Shown: positions 45,118 to 56,887, counted from the stretch's first letter. The stretch is DNA of 64,000 nt from Bedellia somnulentella (GCA_963576735.1 OY755173.1:18632873-18696872), one strand, 5' to 3'. Notes: generated from the letters alone by a model not told the origin. Numbers and translations: made by a program.

Positions 45118-45260
45118 TAACATAAACATAAACGTTCACGCCGAATATCCCCGAAGGGGTTGGCAGAGGTACTAATACTTCTGAACATCACGTGACTTTG
45201 TCACCTGGTGTTCAGACTACCCACGTTTTGCATGGACAGTGTACTCACGTGATAGGGGGC
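45118..45260 (-). repeat. Family B SINE, 5'-truncated
   Basis: Ends at CACGTGATAGGGG; 7-bp duplication GCTATAT on both sides. Confidence 0.92.
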
Positions 45261-45504
45261 TATATCTATATCAATGTTTTAATACATGCCCTTATATTCC
45301 TTTATATTTTATTCATTATATTTACCCGAATAAGTGTACCATACAACAAGTTTGTTATATAATGATATATAAGATTTACTTCGAACAATACCACGAGTCG
45401 TTTGAGTGGCTTCCGAGTCTTTTCAGACAGACAAACTTTCAAACAAATCCTTCCTATTATAAGAATGGATTAAAGTTTATGAGATATATGTAAACTAACG
45501 TTAG

Positions 45505-45690
45505 TAAGAGGCAACTAACGGTATTGGGGCTTTTAAGGGATATTTGGGCGATGCGGTTGGAGACCCATCACCAACAACCTTTATTTCAACATCTTTTCCC
45601 CATGCAACTTCCAAAAGTGGCTGAGGAATTTCTAATTCCTTAGCTATGACTACCCCTTCTAGGGATTTATAGCCGTGAGTATATGTATGT
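45505..45690 (+). repeat. Family A retroposon, 5'-truncated
   Basis: Begins AGTAAGAGGCAACTAACGG; flanked by TATGTAAACTAA. Confidence 0.92.
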
Positions 45691-45984
45691 AAACTAAAGA
45701 GGATTTTTTCTAATTAGGACATCTCATTTACGTAAGTGTCATACTAGATAACGCCGGGTTTATGTGAAAAAAGTGTGAAGAAGTGGCGGAGTTACTTATT
45801 CTTCTAAACTCACCTGTAATTTTTCATCACCTGGTATTCAGAGCATTTAATTTTGCCTAAACAGCGTATGAACGATTATTTTTCCAAAAATATAAATATA
45901 AAGGACGGAGGTTCAAAAAAACAACGTTATTTTATCTTATGTAATTTGGAGGATAATGGAATCACCATAATACATGAAAAAGTC

Positions 45985-46460
45985 GTGTAGTGCTGGCTTA
46001 GAAGGTCACTACCCCTTCCTCCCACGGGTGTCGTAAGAGGCGAATAAGTGTATGGGGCTTTGTTAAGGAGATATGGTTGGAAACCCATTATCAAAAGCCC
46101 TACATATCCAAAGCCAAATTTAAAATTTGGTGAAGGTTTCTGATTATTTGCTGTGTAGTGTCGGTTTAGAATAGCACTACCCCATTTCTGCCGGTGGGTG
46201 TACGTAAGAGGCGACTAACGGTATTGGGGCTTTTAAGAGATTTTTGGGCGATGCGGTTGGAGACCCATCGCCAATAACCTTTATTTTACCATCTTTACCC
46301 CACTAAATTTTCCAAAAGTGGCTGAGGAGTTTCTAATTCCTTAGCTTTGGCTACCCCTTCTAGGGATTTACAGCCGTGAGTATATGTATGTATGTATGTA
46401 TGTTTCTGATTATGTATCTCTGGCTACCCGATTATAGGACTCATATCCGTGATTATAGGC
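45985..46460 (+). repeat. Old family A copy split by a younger A
   Basis: GTCGTGTAGTGCTGGCTTAG (old subfamily, CCCACGGGTGTCGTAAGAGG) to about 46148, then CTCTGGCTACCCGATTATAG after the younger copy. Confidence 0.82.
46149..46403 (+). repeat. Family A retroposon, full length (nested)
   Basis: TGCTGTGTAGTGTCGG to (TATG)n inside the older A copy; 10-bp duplication TTTCTGATTA. Confidence 0.95.
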
Positions 46461-46501
46461 AGGCAGGTTATGTGTAAGTGCTCAGAAACCACGAAAGCTA
46501 C

Positions 46502-46660
46502 AAGAACCATCGGAGCAGTGGTATAACGGGTCGAGACAAACAGGAAGATCAGGTTTCGAATCCGCGCTCGGTATGGACATCGGGAAACGATTCAAACTAT
46601 CGCTTCGATATTTCTCTTATGTCACTTTGTATCATACTTATTAAATGAGGCTTTATTTTT
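46502..46660 (+). repeat. tRNA-derived SINE-like sequence
   Basis: GGAGCAGTGGTATAACGGG (box A-like) and CAGGTTTCGAATCCGCGCTC (box B-like) spaced as in a tRNA, then an unrelated body. Single copy here. Confidence 0.45.
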
Positions 46661-46772
46661 TACAAATATAATTATAATTTAAACACTAAATCATTTATAA
46701 AATTACACCTTAATTGGGTTTTAGTATGGTATTAGTGATGAGATGACTTCATAACTTTAAAATATGGACAGT

Positions 46773-46815
46773 AGTAGAGGACGACAACCGAGGACACATT
46801 TAGATCAAATAGATA
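46773..46815 (+). repeat. Family C 5' scrap
   Basis: AGTAGAGGACGACAACCGAG GACACATTTAGATCAAAT only. Confidence 0.65.
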
Positions 46816-47110
46816 ATACCTTCATTTCTAAATAATAAGAACATTTTTCTAACCCTCGGCTATATCTATCAACCACCTAGACGCCCGTATTCCATCCTCA
46901 AGAAAATATACTATTAGAAGAGGAATTTCTTTTCAAATTATGGAATCGAAATATGTCACGGAAAGGGAGAAACGTACCCTCTGAGCGTGCCCTAGCCTAA
47001 ATTTTAATGCACTATGGTGATTCCATGGTTTGATAGAAAAAAAGAACGTTGTTTTTTTAAATCTCTCATGGTTTTGCCCCTTGAGAAAATAATAGCGGGT
47101 CTCTCAGGAG

Positions 47111-47250
47111 ACCTAGCGCGAGCGTTATTTTATTGTGACTCTGTCGTACAGAATGAGATAAAAGTATACGATACAATTTAAGTGCGAAAGAGGTGGCTGT
47201 TTTACACCACGCGATATCTAGATAAAAGATTGTTCGTGCTAGCCATGCTG
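47111..47250 (-). mobile_element. Family D MITE, copy 6
   Basis: CTAGCGCGAGCG to TTCGTGCTAGCCATGC, reversed relative to copies 1-5. Confidence 0.85.
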
Positions 47251-47365
47251 GTCTGTCTGAATCCTATGACATGAAAATGATGTCTAGGCACAACAAAATG
47301 CTCTGAGCCACATGGCATGTCATGAGTGATGACATGCCATGTGACGCTCAGAAGGGTGAGTATCT

Positions 47366-47591
47366 ACATACATACATACATATACTCACGGCTATAAATC
47401 CCTAGAAGGGGTAGCCAGAGCTAACGAATTAGAAATTCCTCAGCCACTTTTGGAAGTTGCGTGGGGAAAAGATGGTAAAATAAAGGTTATTGGTGATGGG
47501 TCTCCAACCGCATCGCCCAAAAATCCCTTAAAAGCCCCAATACGAAGAAATGGGGTAGTGCTATTCTAAGCATAGCCGACACTACACAGCA
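47366..47591 (-). repeat. Family A retroposon, internally deleted
   Basis: (CATA)n to CCGACACTACACAGC. The GTACACCCACC segment is missing. Confidence 0.92.
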
Positions 47592-47938
47592 TATTCATTG
47601 GTATATTCATTTGGTATATTCTAATTTTAATAGTAATTAAACTAGATGATGTATTATACAAAATTCCATAGTGATGCACGCAAATTCCATTATAAAACCT
47701 AATGAAGACATTAATAACAGCCCCTATCAGTCCTTAGAGAACGAGCAGAATATGGCAGGGCTTATCAACATGTAGATTAAAAATATTATTTATGGGTCAC
47801 CAGCCTGGTTTTATGTTAATGTTTTTGGATGTATCCTATGTATCGTTTCAACTTATTTTGAAGCCGTTTAGGGCAGCTATAATAATTTAAGTCAGTTATC
47901 ATTACAACCTGTATATTCTGTACTGTGTGTTCTGAATT
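47592..47938. other. No gene seen
   Basis: AT-rich unique sequence. Confidence 0.5.
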
Positions 47939-48197
47939 CCCGTGTAGTGTCGGCTTAGAATAACACTACCCCATTTCTACACGTGGGTGATCGTAAGAGG
48001 CGACTAAGGGTATAGGGGCTTTTTAAGTGATTTTTGGGCGATGTGGTTGGAGACCCGTCACCAAAAACATTTATTATTAACTATCTTTCCCCCAATCAAC
48101 TTCCAAAAGTGGCTAAGGAATTTCTCATTCCAAAGCTCTGAGTACCCCGTTAAGGGATTTATAGCCGTGAGTATAATGTATGTATGTATGTATGTAT
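47939..48197 (+). repeat. Family A retroposon, full length
   Basis: CCCGTGTAGTGTCGGC to (TATG)n; subfamily with CACGTGGGTGATCGTAAG. Confidence 0.93.
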
Positions 48198-48603
48198 ATT
48201 CTATATTTAAATATTCATTAGCAGGTTTAAGTTTGTATGTTCACAACATAAACTAAGTTTTTTTATTATATATCGTTTATGTTATTATAATTTAATATAA
48301 GAAAAATCGTAATTGTATAAATTATCTAATCGGCGCTAATTGTATGAATTTTCAGTATTTCTGTTTAAAAATGAGTATCTCAGTCAAAAAGTCACGACCT
48401 ATGATAACAACATGGGTTCAATAATTAAAACGTACATGCTTTTGTGTATTTTCTAAAGTTTATGCGTTTTTCTTAGGTAGTTAATAAAAAAAATAGCGGT
48501 AACTGTAAAACAATATATAAAAGGACACTTAAGACCTAAATAATTTGTATTATTTAAGTACAGGCTATCGCAGCGCAACACTTTTTGTTTTCATATACAT
48601 ACA
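48198..48603. other. No gene seen
   Basis: AT-rich unique sequence. Confidence 0.5.
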
Positions 48604-48930
48604 TAACATACATAAACTTTCACGCCGAATATCCCCGAAGGGGTTGGCAGAGGTACTAATACTTCTGAACATCACGTGACTTTGTCACCCGGTGTTCAGA
48701 GTACCCACGTTTTGCATGGACAGTGCACTCACGTGATAGGCGGCAGGCCTTTCACCGTTTTTGTACGAATACACTGTCACATGACGAAGTACAACTCAGC
48801 CATGTGGGTTTCCTCACGATGTTTTCCCTCACCGTTAACAACCATGATAAATAAACTACACATATGTCTTTACAAAAGACAAATTGGTGTAGGCCCGACC
48901 CGGGATTTGAACACTAGTCGCTTACACGTC
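48604..48930 (-). repeat. Family B SINE, lacking the first part of the head
   Basis: (CATA)-type tail, CCCCGAAGGGG, to GGATTTGAACACTAGTCGC (box B). The box A region is gone. Confidence 0.93.
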
Positions 48931-49677
48931 TAAATAGACGACTTTTGTATTCAATGCATAATTTTAAGATGTTTGTTATCGTCAGTAAAAAATGGTATAT
49001 AAAATGATCTCGCATAAGAAGACAGAGGATTTCATTTTTTATTTTGATAATTTTTAAGGTGCCCCTCATTTTATAAGACAACAAATGGAATCATTACATA
49101 TTTCATTGAGAAACCTTAACATCTACCTCACGTTTACTAACCCCTGACAAAAAATAGACCTATACAGTCACAAAATATCTCGTTACAACTATATTATATT
49201 CAAATATACATTAAAAATGATACACTTAGTATTGTCGACGTATGCCCCAGAGCTTTAAGCTGATCATTCATAATTTACGACAAACCATTATGGTCTCTGA
49301 TGTGACAGCTAAAAAGCTCATATTCGTTTGTGATATGGTAAGTAGATAAGTAGTTGCATGCTTTGCAATGTTGCGTGTTGTGGCAAATTGAATTGAGTAA
49401 AAGCACACGCAGCGGTCACGTGGTATAGGAGCTTTCAATGGGTTAGGCTTGTGGTCACTGAACGAAGGTTTTGCAAGATGGGGCGTTTGTAAATTATTAG
49501 AGAAACCATGTTTTATAAAAGCTAAGTTGGTAATACTTCTGGCTAAACTTGGTGTTTTTGTAAGAGCAGCTTCCGAATCCACAGTTGTCGCTCATTAACT
49601 CTAGAACTTTTTTTCATATTGTTAACGAAAACAGGAGTCGAAAGAGCCAATTGGTAAAACCCGACATGGATGTTAAC
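48931..49677. other. Unique sequence with a 104-codon minus ORF
   Basis: The minus ORF 49268-49582 (MDSEAALTKTPSLARS...) has no recognised domain. On the plus strand the same DNA has MVSDVTAKKLIFVCDM followed by a GTAAGT donor-like site at about 49338. Neither is convincing alone. Confidence 0.25.
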
Positions 49678-49862
49678 GTCAGTAGAGGACGACGACGGAG
49701 GACACATATAAATCAAATTTAAAACGACATGGTAAAAAATTATGAATGTTGACGAAGCTCGAGGTTTGCCAGGGTCTTGGTCTTACAAAGTGGCGATCGA
49801 TGGTATCTGCCTGCCCCAATGGGGACTACTGTCATGCGTTCATTTGGGTATGTATGGACGAA
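49678..49862 (+). repeat. Family C LINE 3' end
   Basis: AGTAGAGGACGACGACGGAG to TGCCTGCCCCAATGGGGACT. The middle is deleted and no TATG tail array remains. Confidence 0.82.
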
Positions 49863-50010
49863 TATAGATTATAAAATTTTGTGTAATACTAATCCACCAA
49901 TCAATACAATTTGGGATAGGTGCGTATCTTTGTTAACAATCTAGCACTTTGACGTAGTAATCTTTACGTATCAGGAGAACGTTGGCCTAAAATAGCTTTT
50001 AAGAATTTTT

Positions 50011-50250
50011 TTCGGTGGTTGCTTAATAGACAACCCAGGGTATTGAATCTTTTAAATGATTGTTGAGCGATTTGGCTAGAGTCATCATGGATCAACAACC
50101 CTTGGTCTCATCAGGTGAAGACCCATCACCAGTAACGTTTATTTTACAATCTTTTCCCCATTCTGTTTTCAAGGGGCTGAGGAATTTCTTATTTTCAAGC
50201 TCTGGCTAATCCTTCTATCGATTTATGTTCGTGAATATGTATATGTATGA
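50011..50250 (+). repeat. Family A retroposon, old copy
   Basis: GATTGTTGAGCGATTTGGCT, GAAGACCCATCACCAGTAAC, CTCTGGCTAATCCTTC, GTGAATATGTATATGTATG. Confidence 0.75.
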
Positions 50251-50424
50251 ATCTAATTGTTTTAGAAAAGGTACCTCAGGACTCCAACGCTTACTTCTGA
50301 AAGAAATTGGTTAGTACTTTAACTGCATGAAATAATTAAGTTAAGTAGTTCTAATTTATGACAGATGTGTTAAAAAAATCTTTTCTAGATTCTGACAGAT
50401 TCTTCTCTGTCTCTGTCTGAAAGA

Positions 50425-50615
50425 CATATTGGCTTTAATAGCACTAACCATCTCATACGTGACATATCTCCATGAGGCAATTTAAGGATCTGGGGCTTTT
50501 GAAGTGATAGGGTGCGTAAAGTAGTTAAATTACTATAACTTACGAAATTTTATTGATTGAAGCTCTCATTCATAGCTCTAAAGCTATGGCTACTACAAAA
50601 TAGACATAAATCACA
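50425..50615 (+). repeat. Very old family A-like sequence
   Basis: TTGGCTTTAATAGCACTAAC and AGCTCTAAAGCTATGGCTAC keep the A order, but the middle is poorly matched. Confidence 0.35.
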
Positions 50616-51085
50616 TATCGAAAACAGAAGCAATATTTTCACCGACATGAACCATATTTTCTTCCAATAAGTTTAATACAAAGCATACAAAACTGTACCG
50701 ACGAACACATCAGTCAGTTAAGGCTCTGCCGCGAGTGTTGACACAGGGAGGCGCCACAGGTTACGCCACAGGTGGGAAGCCACCCCCTGCCCACAGGCCG
50801 CACCCTGGCCAAGCCCTCTAATAAACCTAATTTGCTGGCTTGTAACACTCTGTCGTTGTTCAGAAATACGAGAAACTTTTGTGGTTGATATTTGTTAGGA
50901 AAAACTATTCAAATTAAAGATTTATCCATCACACAACTTTGTTTATAGAAAGGGGTAGATGAACTTCATAGTCAATATTCGTCACGAGTTTACCAACTCA
51001 GGACCTACCAGTGATACAAAATTCAACAGATCTTTTAGTCGCCTAGCTTGTTCCTTATATTGATATTTACTTATGCTAAGACTTA
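50616..51085. other. No gene seen; GC-rich island at 50.73-50.83 kb
   Basis: The island contains GGGAGGCGCCACAGGTTACG and CCACAGGTGGGAAGCCACCC, GC-rich against an AT-rich background. No ORF is supported. Confidence 0.4.
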
Positions 51086-51089
51086 AAAC

Positions 51090-51482
51090 ATAACGTGACT
51101 TATTGTCACGTGGTGTTCCACCCATGTTTTACTTGGATAGTTTACTCTCGTTTGCCGTGTAGTGCCGGCTCAGAATGTCGCTACCCCTTTCAACCCACGG
51201 GTGTCGTAAGAGGCGACTAAGGGTATTGGGGCTTTTAATTGGATTTTAGGGCGATGCGGTTGGAGACCCATCACCAAAAACCTTTATTTTAAACATTTTT
51301 CCCCACTCAACTTCCAAAAGTAGCTGAGGAGTTTATAATTCCTTAGCTCTGGCTATCCCTTCTAGAGAAATATAGCCGTGAGTATATGTATGTATGTACT
51401 CTCGTTATAGGGGGTAGACCTATCGTCGTTTTTGTACGAATACACTGTCACATGATTCCTGACGAGGTTTTCACTCACCATT
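51090..51482 (-). repeat. Family B SINE split by family A
   Basis: TTGTCACGTGGTGTTCCACC to TTTACTCTCGT (51150), then TACTCTCGTTATAGGGGGTA to CACATGATTCCTGACGAGG after the A copy. Confidence 0.88.
51150..51397 (+). repeat. Family A retroposon inside B
   Basis: GCCGTGTAGTGCCGGCTC to (TATG)n, bounded by the 9-10 bp duplication TACTCTCGTT. Confidence 0.94.
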
Positions 51483-51733
51483 TAGGTACAATAATAATAC
51501 AATTTGTATAGACTTGGCCAGTCTTCTAGCCCTGAAAGTATGACTATCCTCCTACTACAAAGAACGTGATACATATATTATTATCCCTGTATTTCGACAA
51601 GGAATTTTCCACCTACTACTACTGACTACCGATCGCGACCTGGCAAACCTTATGCGCTTCACTCACAATAAGAAATATTTTTGTAAGTAACTTTATGCTT
51701 CGCACTTTAGCAGCCTGCATTTTAATTATTCAA

Positions 51734-51946
51734 TATACATACACATACGCACAGCTGTAAATCCCTGTAAACCTGGGCAGAGCTTTAGCATCAGAAATTC
51801 TTCAGCCACTTTTGGAAGCTAAGTGGGGAAAAGATTTTAAAATAAATGCTTTTGATGATAGGTCTTCACAAACTCTTAGTCGCCTTCTACATTCACCCAA
51901 GGGAAGAAATGGGGTAATGCTATTCTAAGGCGACACTACACACCAA
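51734..51946 (-). repeat. Family A retroposon, diverged
   Basis: ACATACGCACAGCTGTAAATC to AAGGCGACACTACAC, with internal deletions. Confidence 0.85.
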
Positions 51947-52023
51947 CTTACTTCTTTAACTATCATACATTCTTCCACATAATGTTCTAAAGCGGGTCTT
52001 TTCAGCCAACATATCGCCGTTTA

Positions 52024-52376
52024 CATAACATAAACATAAACGTTGACGCCGAATATCCCCGAAGGGGTTGGCAGAGGTACTAATACTTCTGAACATCACG
52101 TGACTTTGTCACCCGGTGTTCAGAGTACCCACGTTTTGCATGGACAGTGATAGGGGGCAGGCCTATCGCCGTTTTGTACGAATACACTGTCACATGACTA
52201 AGTACAATTCAGCCATGTGGGTTTCCTCACGATGTTTTCCCTCACCGTTAACAACCATGATAAATTAACCACACATATGTCTTTAGAAAAGACAAATTGG
52301 TGTAGGCCCGACCCAGGATTTGAACACTAGTCGTTTGCACGATAACCGAGTGTTCTACCCACTGGGCTATCACGCC
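52024..52376 (-). repeat. Family B SINE, full length
   Basis: (CATAA)n, CCCCGAAGGGG, to CACTGGGCTATCACG; duplication CGCCGTTTA. Confidence 0.95.
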
Positions 52377-53027
52377 GTTTAACATCGTGATTTTAAAATA
52401 AGTTCATGTTTCTGCTGACCCACGCATTCTAGTTTATACGGTGTAGAAAATATTCTTATACCTACACTGTAAAAATAAGCTGCTGAGTAAGTTAATAAAA
52501 AGCCGGTTTACCAAGTGAATATTTATAAGTTGTACTGCTGAATGAAATGCAAATAAAATTTGTCATTTACGTTTTCTAATTTCATCTGTTTGTTAAATAT
52601 ATTTGTCGTGGACTCGATGGCTAGTAATGACTTGTGATTTATATTTATGAAAAACTTAAAGAAATCAAATGGATTTTGGAATTTAAATATGCTTTTCCAT
52701 TTATCCTCTCTTTTGATAAAGGAATAATGAAAATATAAAATCATACTCTTAACTTGGGGGATAGTCAATAACGCTCACAAATCTTGCTATAGCTCTAAAA
52801 GGGTTCGCTGAGGTAACGGATACAAAAACTCATTTTTGGAAACTGAAAGGGGCCAAAATAGACAAGTAAAGAATGGACAGTAAAGATATTCAAACCGTTA
52901 AACTTAACAATAAATTTAAAAGCCCTGTATACTTAGAAGCCTCATAGTTAAGACGTAAATATTATTTTTTCTTTCTTCTCATTATTATTGGTTTTTTATA
53001 GGCTTAGAGTTGTAAGTTAAGAGCTTA
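52377..53027. other. No gene seen
   Basis: AT-rich; the minus ORF 52523-52768 is lysine/phenylalanine-rich and without a motif. Confidence 0.45.
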
Positions 53028-53030
53028 TAA

Positions 53031-53524
53031 AGCGCCCAGTACACAATGGCCGACGATGGCCCACTGCACGCCATCGCCACTATGTACGATGCATGGGGGC
53101 AATGGTGCATGATGGCGGACAATTGTCGATCGTGGCGCGCAATGGCGAAGTTGTCGGTTTTTCGGGCACACTTCGAAGGAATCGTGGCGTAGCGCTGCCG
53201 GTGGTGTTTACACAGTGGGCCATTGTTTAGTTCATCACCGACCGCTCATAGATACTTATACTTTTTTAGAATATTTTATTGCAAAATGTATTTATAATCA
53301 CTACATGCCGTAAAAATCACATAAATAGCGCCATAAGTAAAATAAATTACATACATAATAATAAATAAATAGCTGCAGCCATAATTACTTCGACGTCCAT
53401 CGCAAGTGGTTTGCCAGGCAGTAATGAGCAATGGATGGGCCATTGTGTGAACACCAAGTGATCGTGGCCTACAATTGCGCATTGCGGATCGTGGTCCATC
53501 ACTGGCCATTGTGTACTGGCCGCT
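53031..53524. mobile_element. TAA-flanked DNA element with GGC-motif arrays
   Basis: The ends AGCGCCCAGTACACAATGGC and GCCATTGTGTACTGGCCGCT are inverted repeats. TAA flanks both (53028-53030, 53525-53527), as for PIF/Harbinger-type targets. Both subterminal zones are filled with variants of CAATGGC, CGATGGC and CGATCGTGGC. No transposase. Confidence 0.75.
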
Positions 53525-53565
53525 TAATATTATTTGGCATTGATGTTTTTTACATAAATACATTA

Positions 53566-53612
53566 CATATACTTATACTCACGAAGCTAAATCCCAAAAA
53601 GTGTAGCCTTCC
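53566..53612 (-). repeat. Family A 3' scrap
   Basis: ATACTTATACTCACGAAGC TAAATCCCAAAAAGTGTAGCC. Confidence 0.6.
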
Positions 53613-53744
53613 AGTTAAACCCCATATAAAAGTAAGATATAATTGGCACATGATCAAATGAGATAGCCGTGACCACCTATTACTTATTCTGGCTACCCTT
53701 TTCGAAGTTTGAAGCAATTTAAGTAGTAATTCTCCAAGTAAAAA

Positions 53745-53990
53745 CATACATATACTCATATACTCACGGCTATAATTCCCTAGAAGGGGTAGCCAGAGCC
53801 AAGGAATTATAAATTCCTCAGCCACTTTTGGAAGTTGAGTGGGGAAAGGCGGTAATATAAAGGTTTTTTGTGATGGGTCTCCAACCGCATCGCCCAAAAA
53901 TCCAATAAAAAGCCCCAATACCCTTAGTCGCCTCTTACGACACCCGTGGGTAGAAAGGGGTAGCAACATTCTAAGCCGGCACTACACGGC
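53745..53990 (-). repeat. Family A retroposon, full length
   Basis: CATACATATACTCATATACTC to CCGGCACTACACGGC; very close to the 9105 copy. Confidence 0.93.
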
Positions 53991-54299
53991 AAAAAGTCGT
54001 AAAATTATGTCATACATCTATAACTGAATGTAGATTTATATTTTTTTCTGAGCCAAACGGTCGACATTCGTATGAAGTTAACATATTACAAATATTCGTC
54101 TATTATGAATGCAGTGTCAGACCCTCATGCATATTGGATTCAACAACTTAGGCGACTGTTCACAGGGAGACAGAAATTATTTACGTAATATACTATATTG
54201 TATTGAAAACTACTATTTTAAAACCCGAATTGGAGTAAAACAGGCTTTTACAAAATATAAAAAATCCTATCTTTATGAAGAGGACTATGAAATATGCAG

Positions 54300-54406
54300 T
54301 TGGAGACTTTTGTGTACAATTCCTCCCAGTTAAATTCCAAAAATGGCTGAGGAATTTTTATCCCTTTCTGAGATTTATAGCCTTGAGTATATGTATGTAA
54401 GTATGA
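54300..54406 (+). repeat. Family A 3' half
   Basis: AGTTAAATTCCAAAAATGGC to ATAGCCTTGAGTATATGTATG. Confidence 0.8.
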
Positions 54407-54512
54407 AAGAATATAAAAATGTTCTCTATTAAGAATAAGAATTATTTAATTTAAAAAAAATACATACTGGAAACCCTCGTATGACTATGATTATTATTTA
54501 TAGCTATGAACT

Positions 54513-54746
54513 ATATATGCTGTGTGTGCTGTGGCTTAGAACAGCACTGCCCCATTTCTTCCGGTGGGTGTACGTAAGAGGCGACTAACGGTATTGGGGC
54601 TTTTAAGGGATTTTTGGGCGATGCGATTTGAGACCCATCACCAACAACCTTTATTTTACCATCTTTTCCCCACTTAACTTTCCAAAAGTGGCTGAGGAAT
54701 TTCTAATTCCTATTCTATTCTTAAGTGAGTATATGTATGTATGTAA
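54513..54746 (+). repeat. Family A retroposon
   Basis: GCTGTGTGTGCTGTGGCTTAG to (TATG)n; 11-bp duplication AACTATATATG. The tail hairpin is deleted. Confidence 0.93.
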
Positions 54747-54832
54747 CTATATATGAAATGTATAAAAAGCAGCAACCCTTGAAATTGTTTATATTATAAT
54801 ACTGAATTAACATTGATAAAAGCGTTAAGTGT

Positions 54833-55050
54833 TTGCTGTATAGTGTCAGCTTAGAATAACACTACCCCATTTTGGTTGGGGCTTTTAAGGGATTTTTGGG
54901 CGATGCGGTTGGAGATCCATCACCAAAAACCTTTATTTCACCATCTTTTCCCCACGCTACTTCCAAAAGTGGCTGAGGAATTTCTAATGCCCTAGCTCTG
55001 GCTACCCCTTCATGGGATTTATAGCCGTGAGTATTTGTTTATGTTTAATT
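54833..55050 (+). repeat. Family A retroposon, internal deletion
   Basis: TTGCTGTATAGTGTCAGC to AGCCGTGAGTATTTG; lacks the GTACGTAAGAGG segment. Confidence 0.92.
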
Positions 55051-55081
55051 ACTCATAAAACAATCTTTACTACAAATATTA

Positions 55082-55200
55082 TCTATACTTATAATAAATC
55101 TGTAGGGAGGTCAATTCTGTACATGAAATATATTTTCAAAATAACTATCAGGTGGTGATTAGGGATCGATACTGATGCCAAAAATGCAATCAGTAAAATT

Positions 55201-55234
<34 letters not shown>

Positions 55235-56058
55235 GGTTTGTATGTTCCTTATGGAAACAAAAACTACTCGACGGATTTTAACGAAACTTGGTACAATTAT
55301 TCTCCATACTCCTGGACAGGTTTTTGTATACTTTCCAGCAGAGTAGTAAAGGGGCATTTTGGGAAATTTTGGGAAAACGGGAGAAGTTACTACATTTTTT
55401 AGGCTTCCGTCGCGTGTGCAGCCTTAATGGTTAAACTTACATAGAAATCATGTATGACGGAAATATTCTTCATAAAATTATCTAAAAAAAAATCCTCAAC
55501 AGTTTATGTCTATCTTTTATGGTTGACTCACAATAACACGTGTAATTCCTGATAGCTTAGCAGTTCGGAACATTCTGATTATATTTGTTTACTCTTACGT
55601 TTGTAAACCTCTTACTCATTTAATTATCCCTAATTTAAAAAAGGTAACATTATTACCTATTCAATAAAAAAAGAATCATAGAAATCGGTAGAGAAACACC
55701 GAAATTATACATAAAATAAGCCATCGCGCCCGTGACCAAAACCGAATCGTTACTAATTTACGTATAACATACTAGATGGCGCCAGTAGTTGCATCCTACA
55801 ACACGTAATGATTTATTTTTTAGATTGTTATAAATACTTCATAGCATTTTATTCCAAAATTTGCTATTAAACGGAAATATTGAACCGTTCATTAAAGCCC
55901 ATTAAAAATCACCAAACTACACTGTTTAGGGAGTGCTATAAATTTAATAAATTGAAAACATTGCTCTGAATTTCACAATGCTTGAGCAGTGACTAAAGAA
56001 AGAAACCTCAGATATTTAAAAAACAATGCTACCCGTGCGAAGCTGGACGATCCACTAG
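55082..56058 (+). mobile_element. Non-autonomous Helitron, copy 3
   Basis: TCTATACTTATAATAAATC at the 5' end, (GTCT)n at about 55203-55235, GACGATCCACTAG at the 3' end. Host A (55081) and T (56059) flank it. Same family as 10097 and 39596. Confidence 0.93.
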
Positions 56059-56605
56059 TGTATAATATTATTATAATTAAAAAATCTTGATTATCATAAG
56101 TCAAGAATAACTGGTGCCACTACTAAATCATCGCGGAATCACACCTTGTATGTTTGGACTTACTTAAAACATACTGTATATATCAATAACTAAAACAAAT
56201 AAGCTGTTAAAATACAATATATCCCGAATTTCCATACACTATTAGCATTTTAGGAAAGTACTTGGGCGAAGCGCCTACTACCAAAACAGCCTGAGACAAT
56301 CAGAATTACAAAAACCATCTAAATATTCAGAACCATTGTGTTTTTAATGTTTTTACGTCAGGATCTGACAAGAAAGAGGTCAATCGATGAATTTTATTGG
56401 CATGGGAATCGTTGGGGTAGTAACAGCAGGCGACATAACGTTTTTGCCCAATATGTTATGCAGTCGCATTGATAAACTTGAATATATAGTGAAATGCATA
56501 GTAAGTAGAGTGTTGAAGTTTTAAATACTGTATTCTTTTTTTTTAGATCTTGGAACTATTTTAATATTAATAAGAGGGGATAAACTTTTATATGTTCAGT
56601 AAAAA
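56059..56605. other. No gene seen
   Basis: AT-rich unique sequence. Confidence 0.5.
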
Positions 56606-56608
56606 CTT

Positions 56609-56862
56609 ATGCTGCGTAGTGCCGGCTTAGAATAGCACTACCCCATTACTTCCGGTGGTTGTACGTAAGAGGCGACTAACGGTATTGCGGCTTTTAAGGG
56701 ATTTTTGGGCGATGCGGTTGGACACCCATCACCAACAACCTTTGTTTTACCATCTTTTCCCCACGCAACTTCCAAAAGTGGCTGAGGATTTTCTAATACC
56801 TTGGCTCTGGCTACCCCTTCTAGGGATTTATAGCCGTGAGTATATGTATGTAGGTATGTATG
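56609..56862 (+). repeat. Family A retroposon, full length
   Basis: ATGCTGCGTAGTGCCGGC to (TATG)n. Confidence 0.94.
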
Positions 56863-56887
56863 TTTTTTACATTGTAACGATTTTTTG

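Noticed and set aside
53550..53969. 139-codon minus ORF
   Set aside because: Most of it is the antisense reading of family A copies, the same shadow peptide seen in many other A copies.
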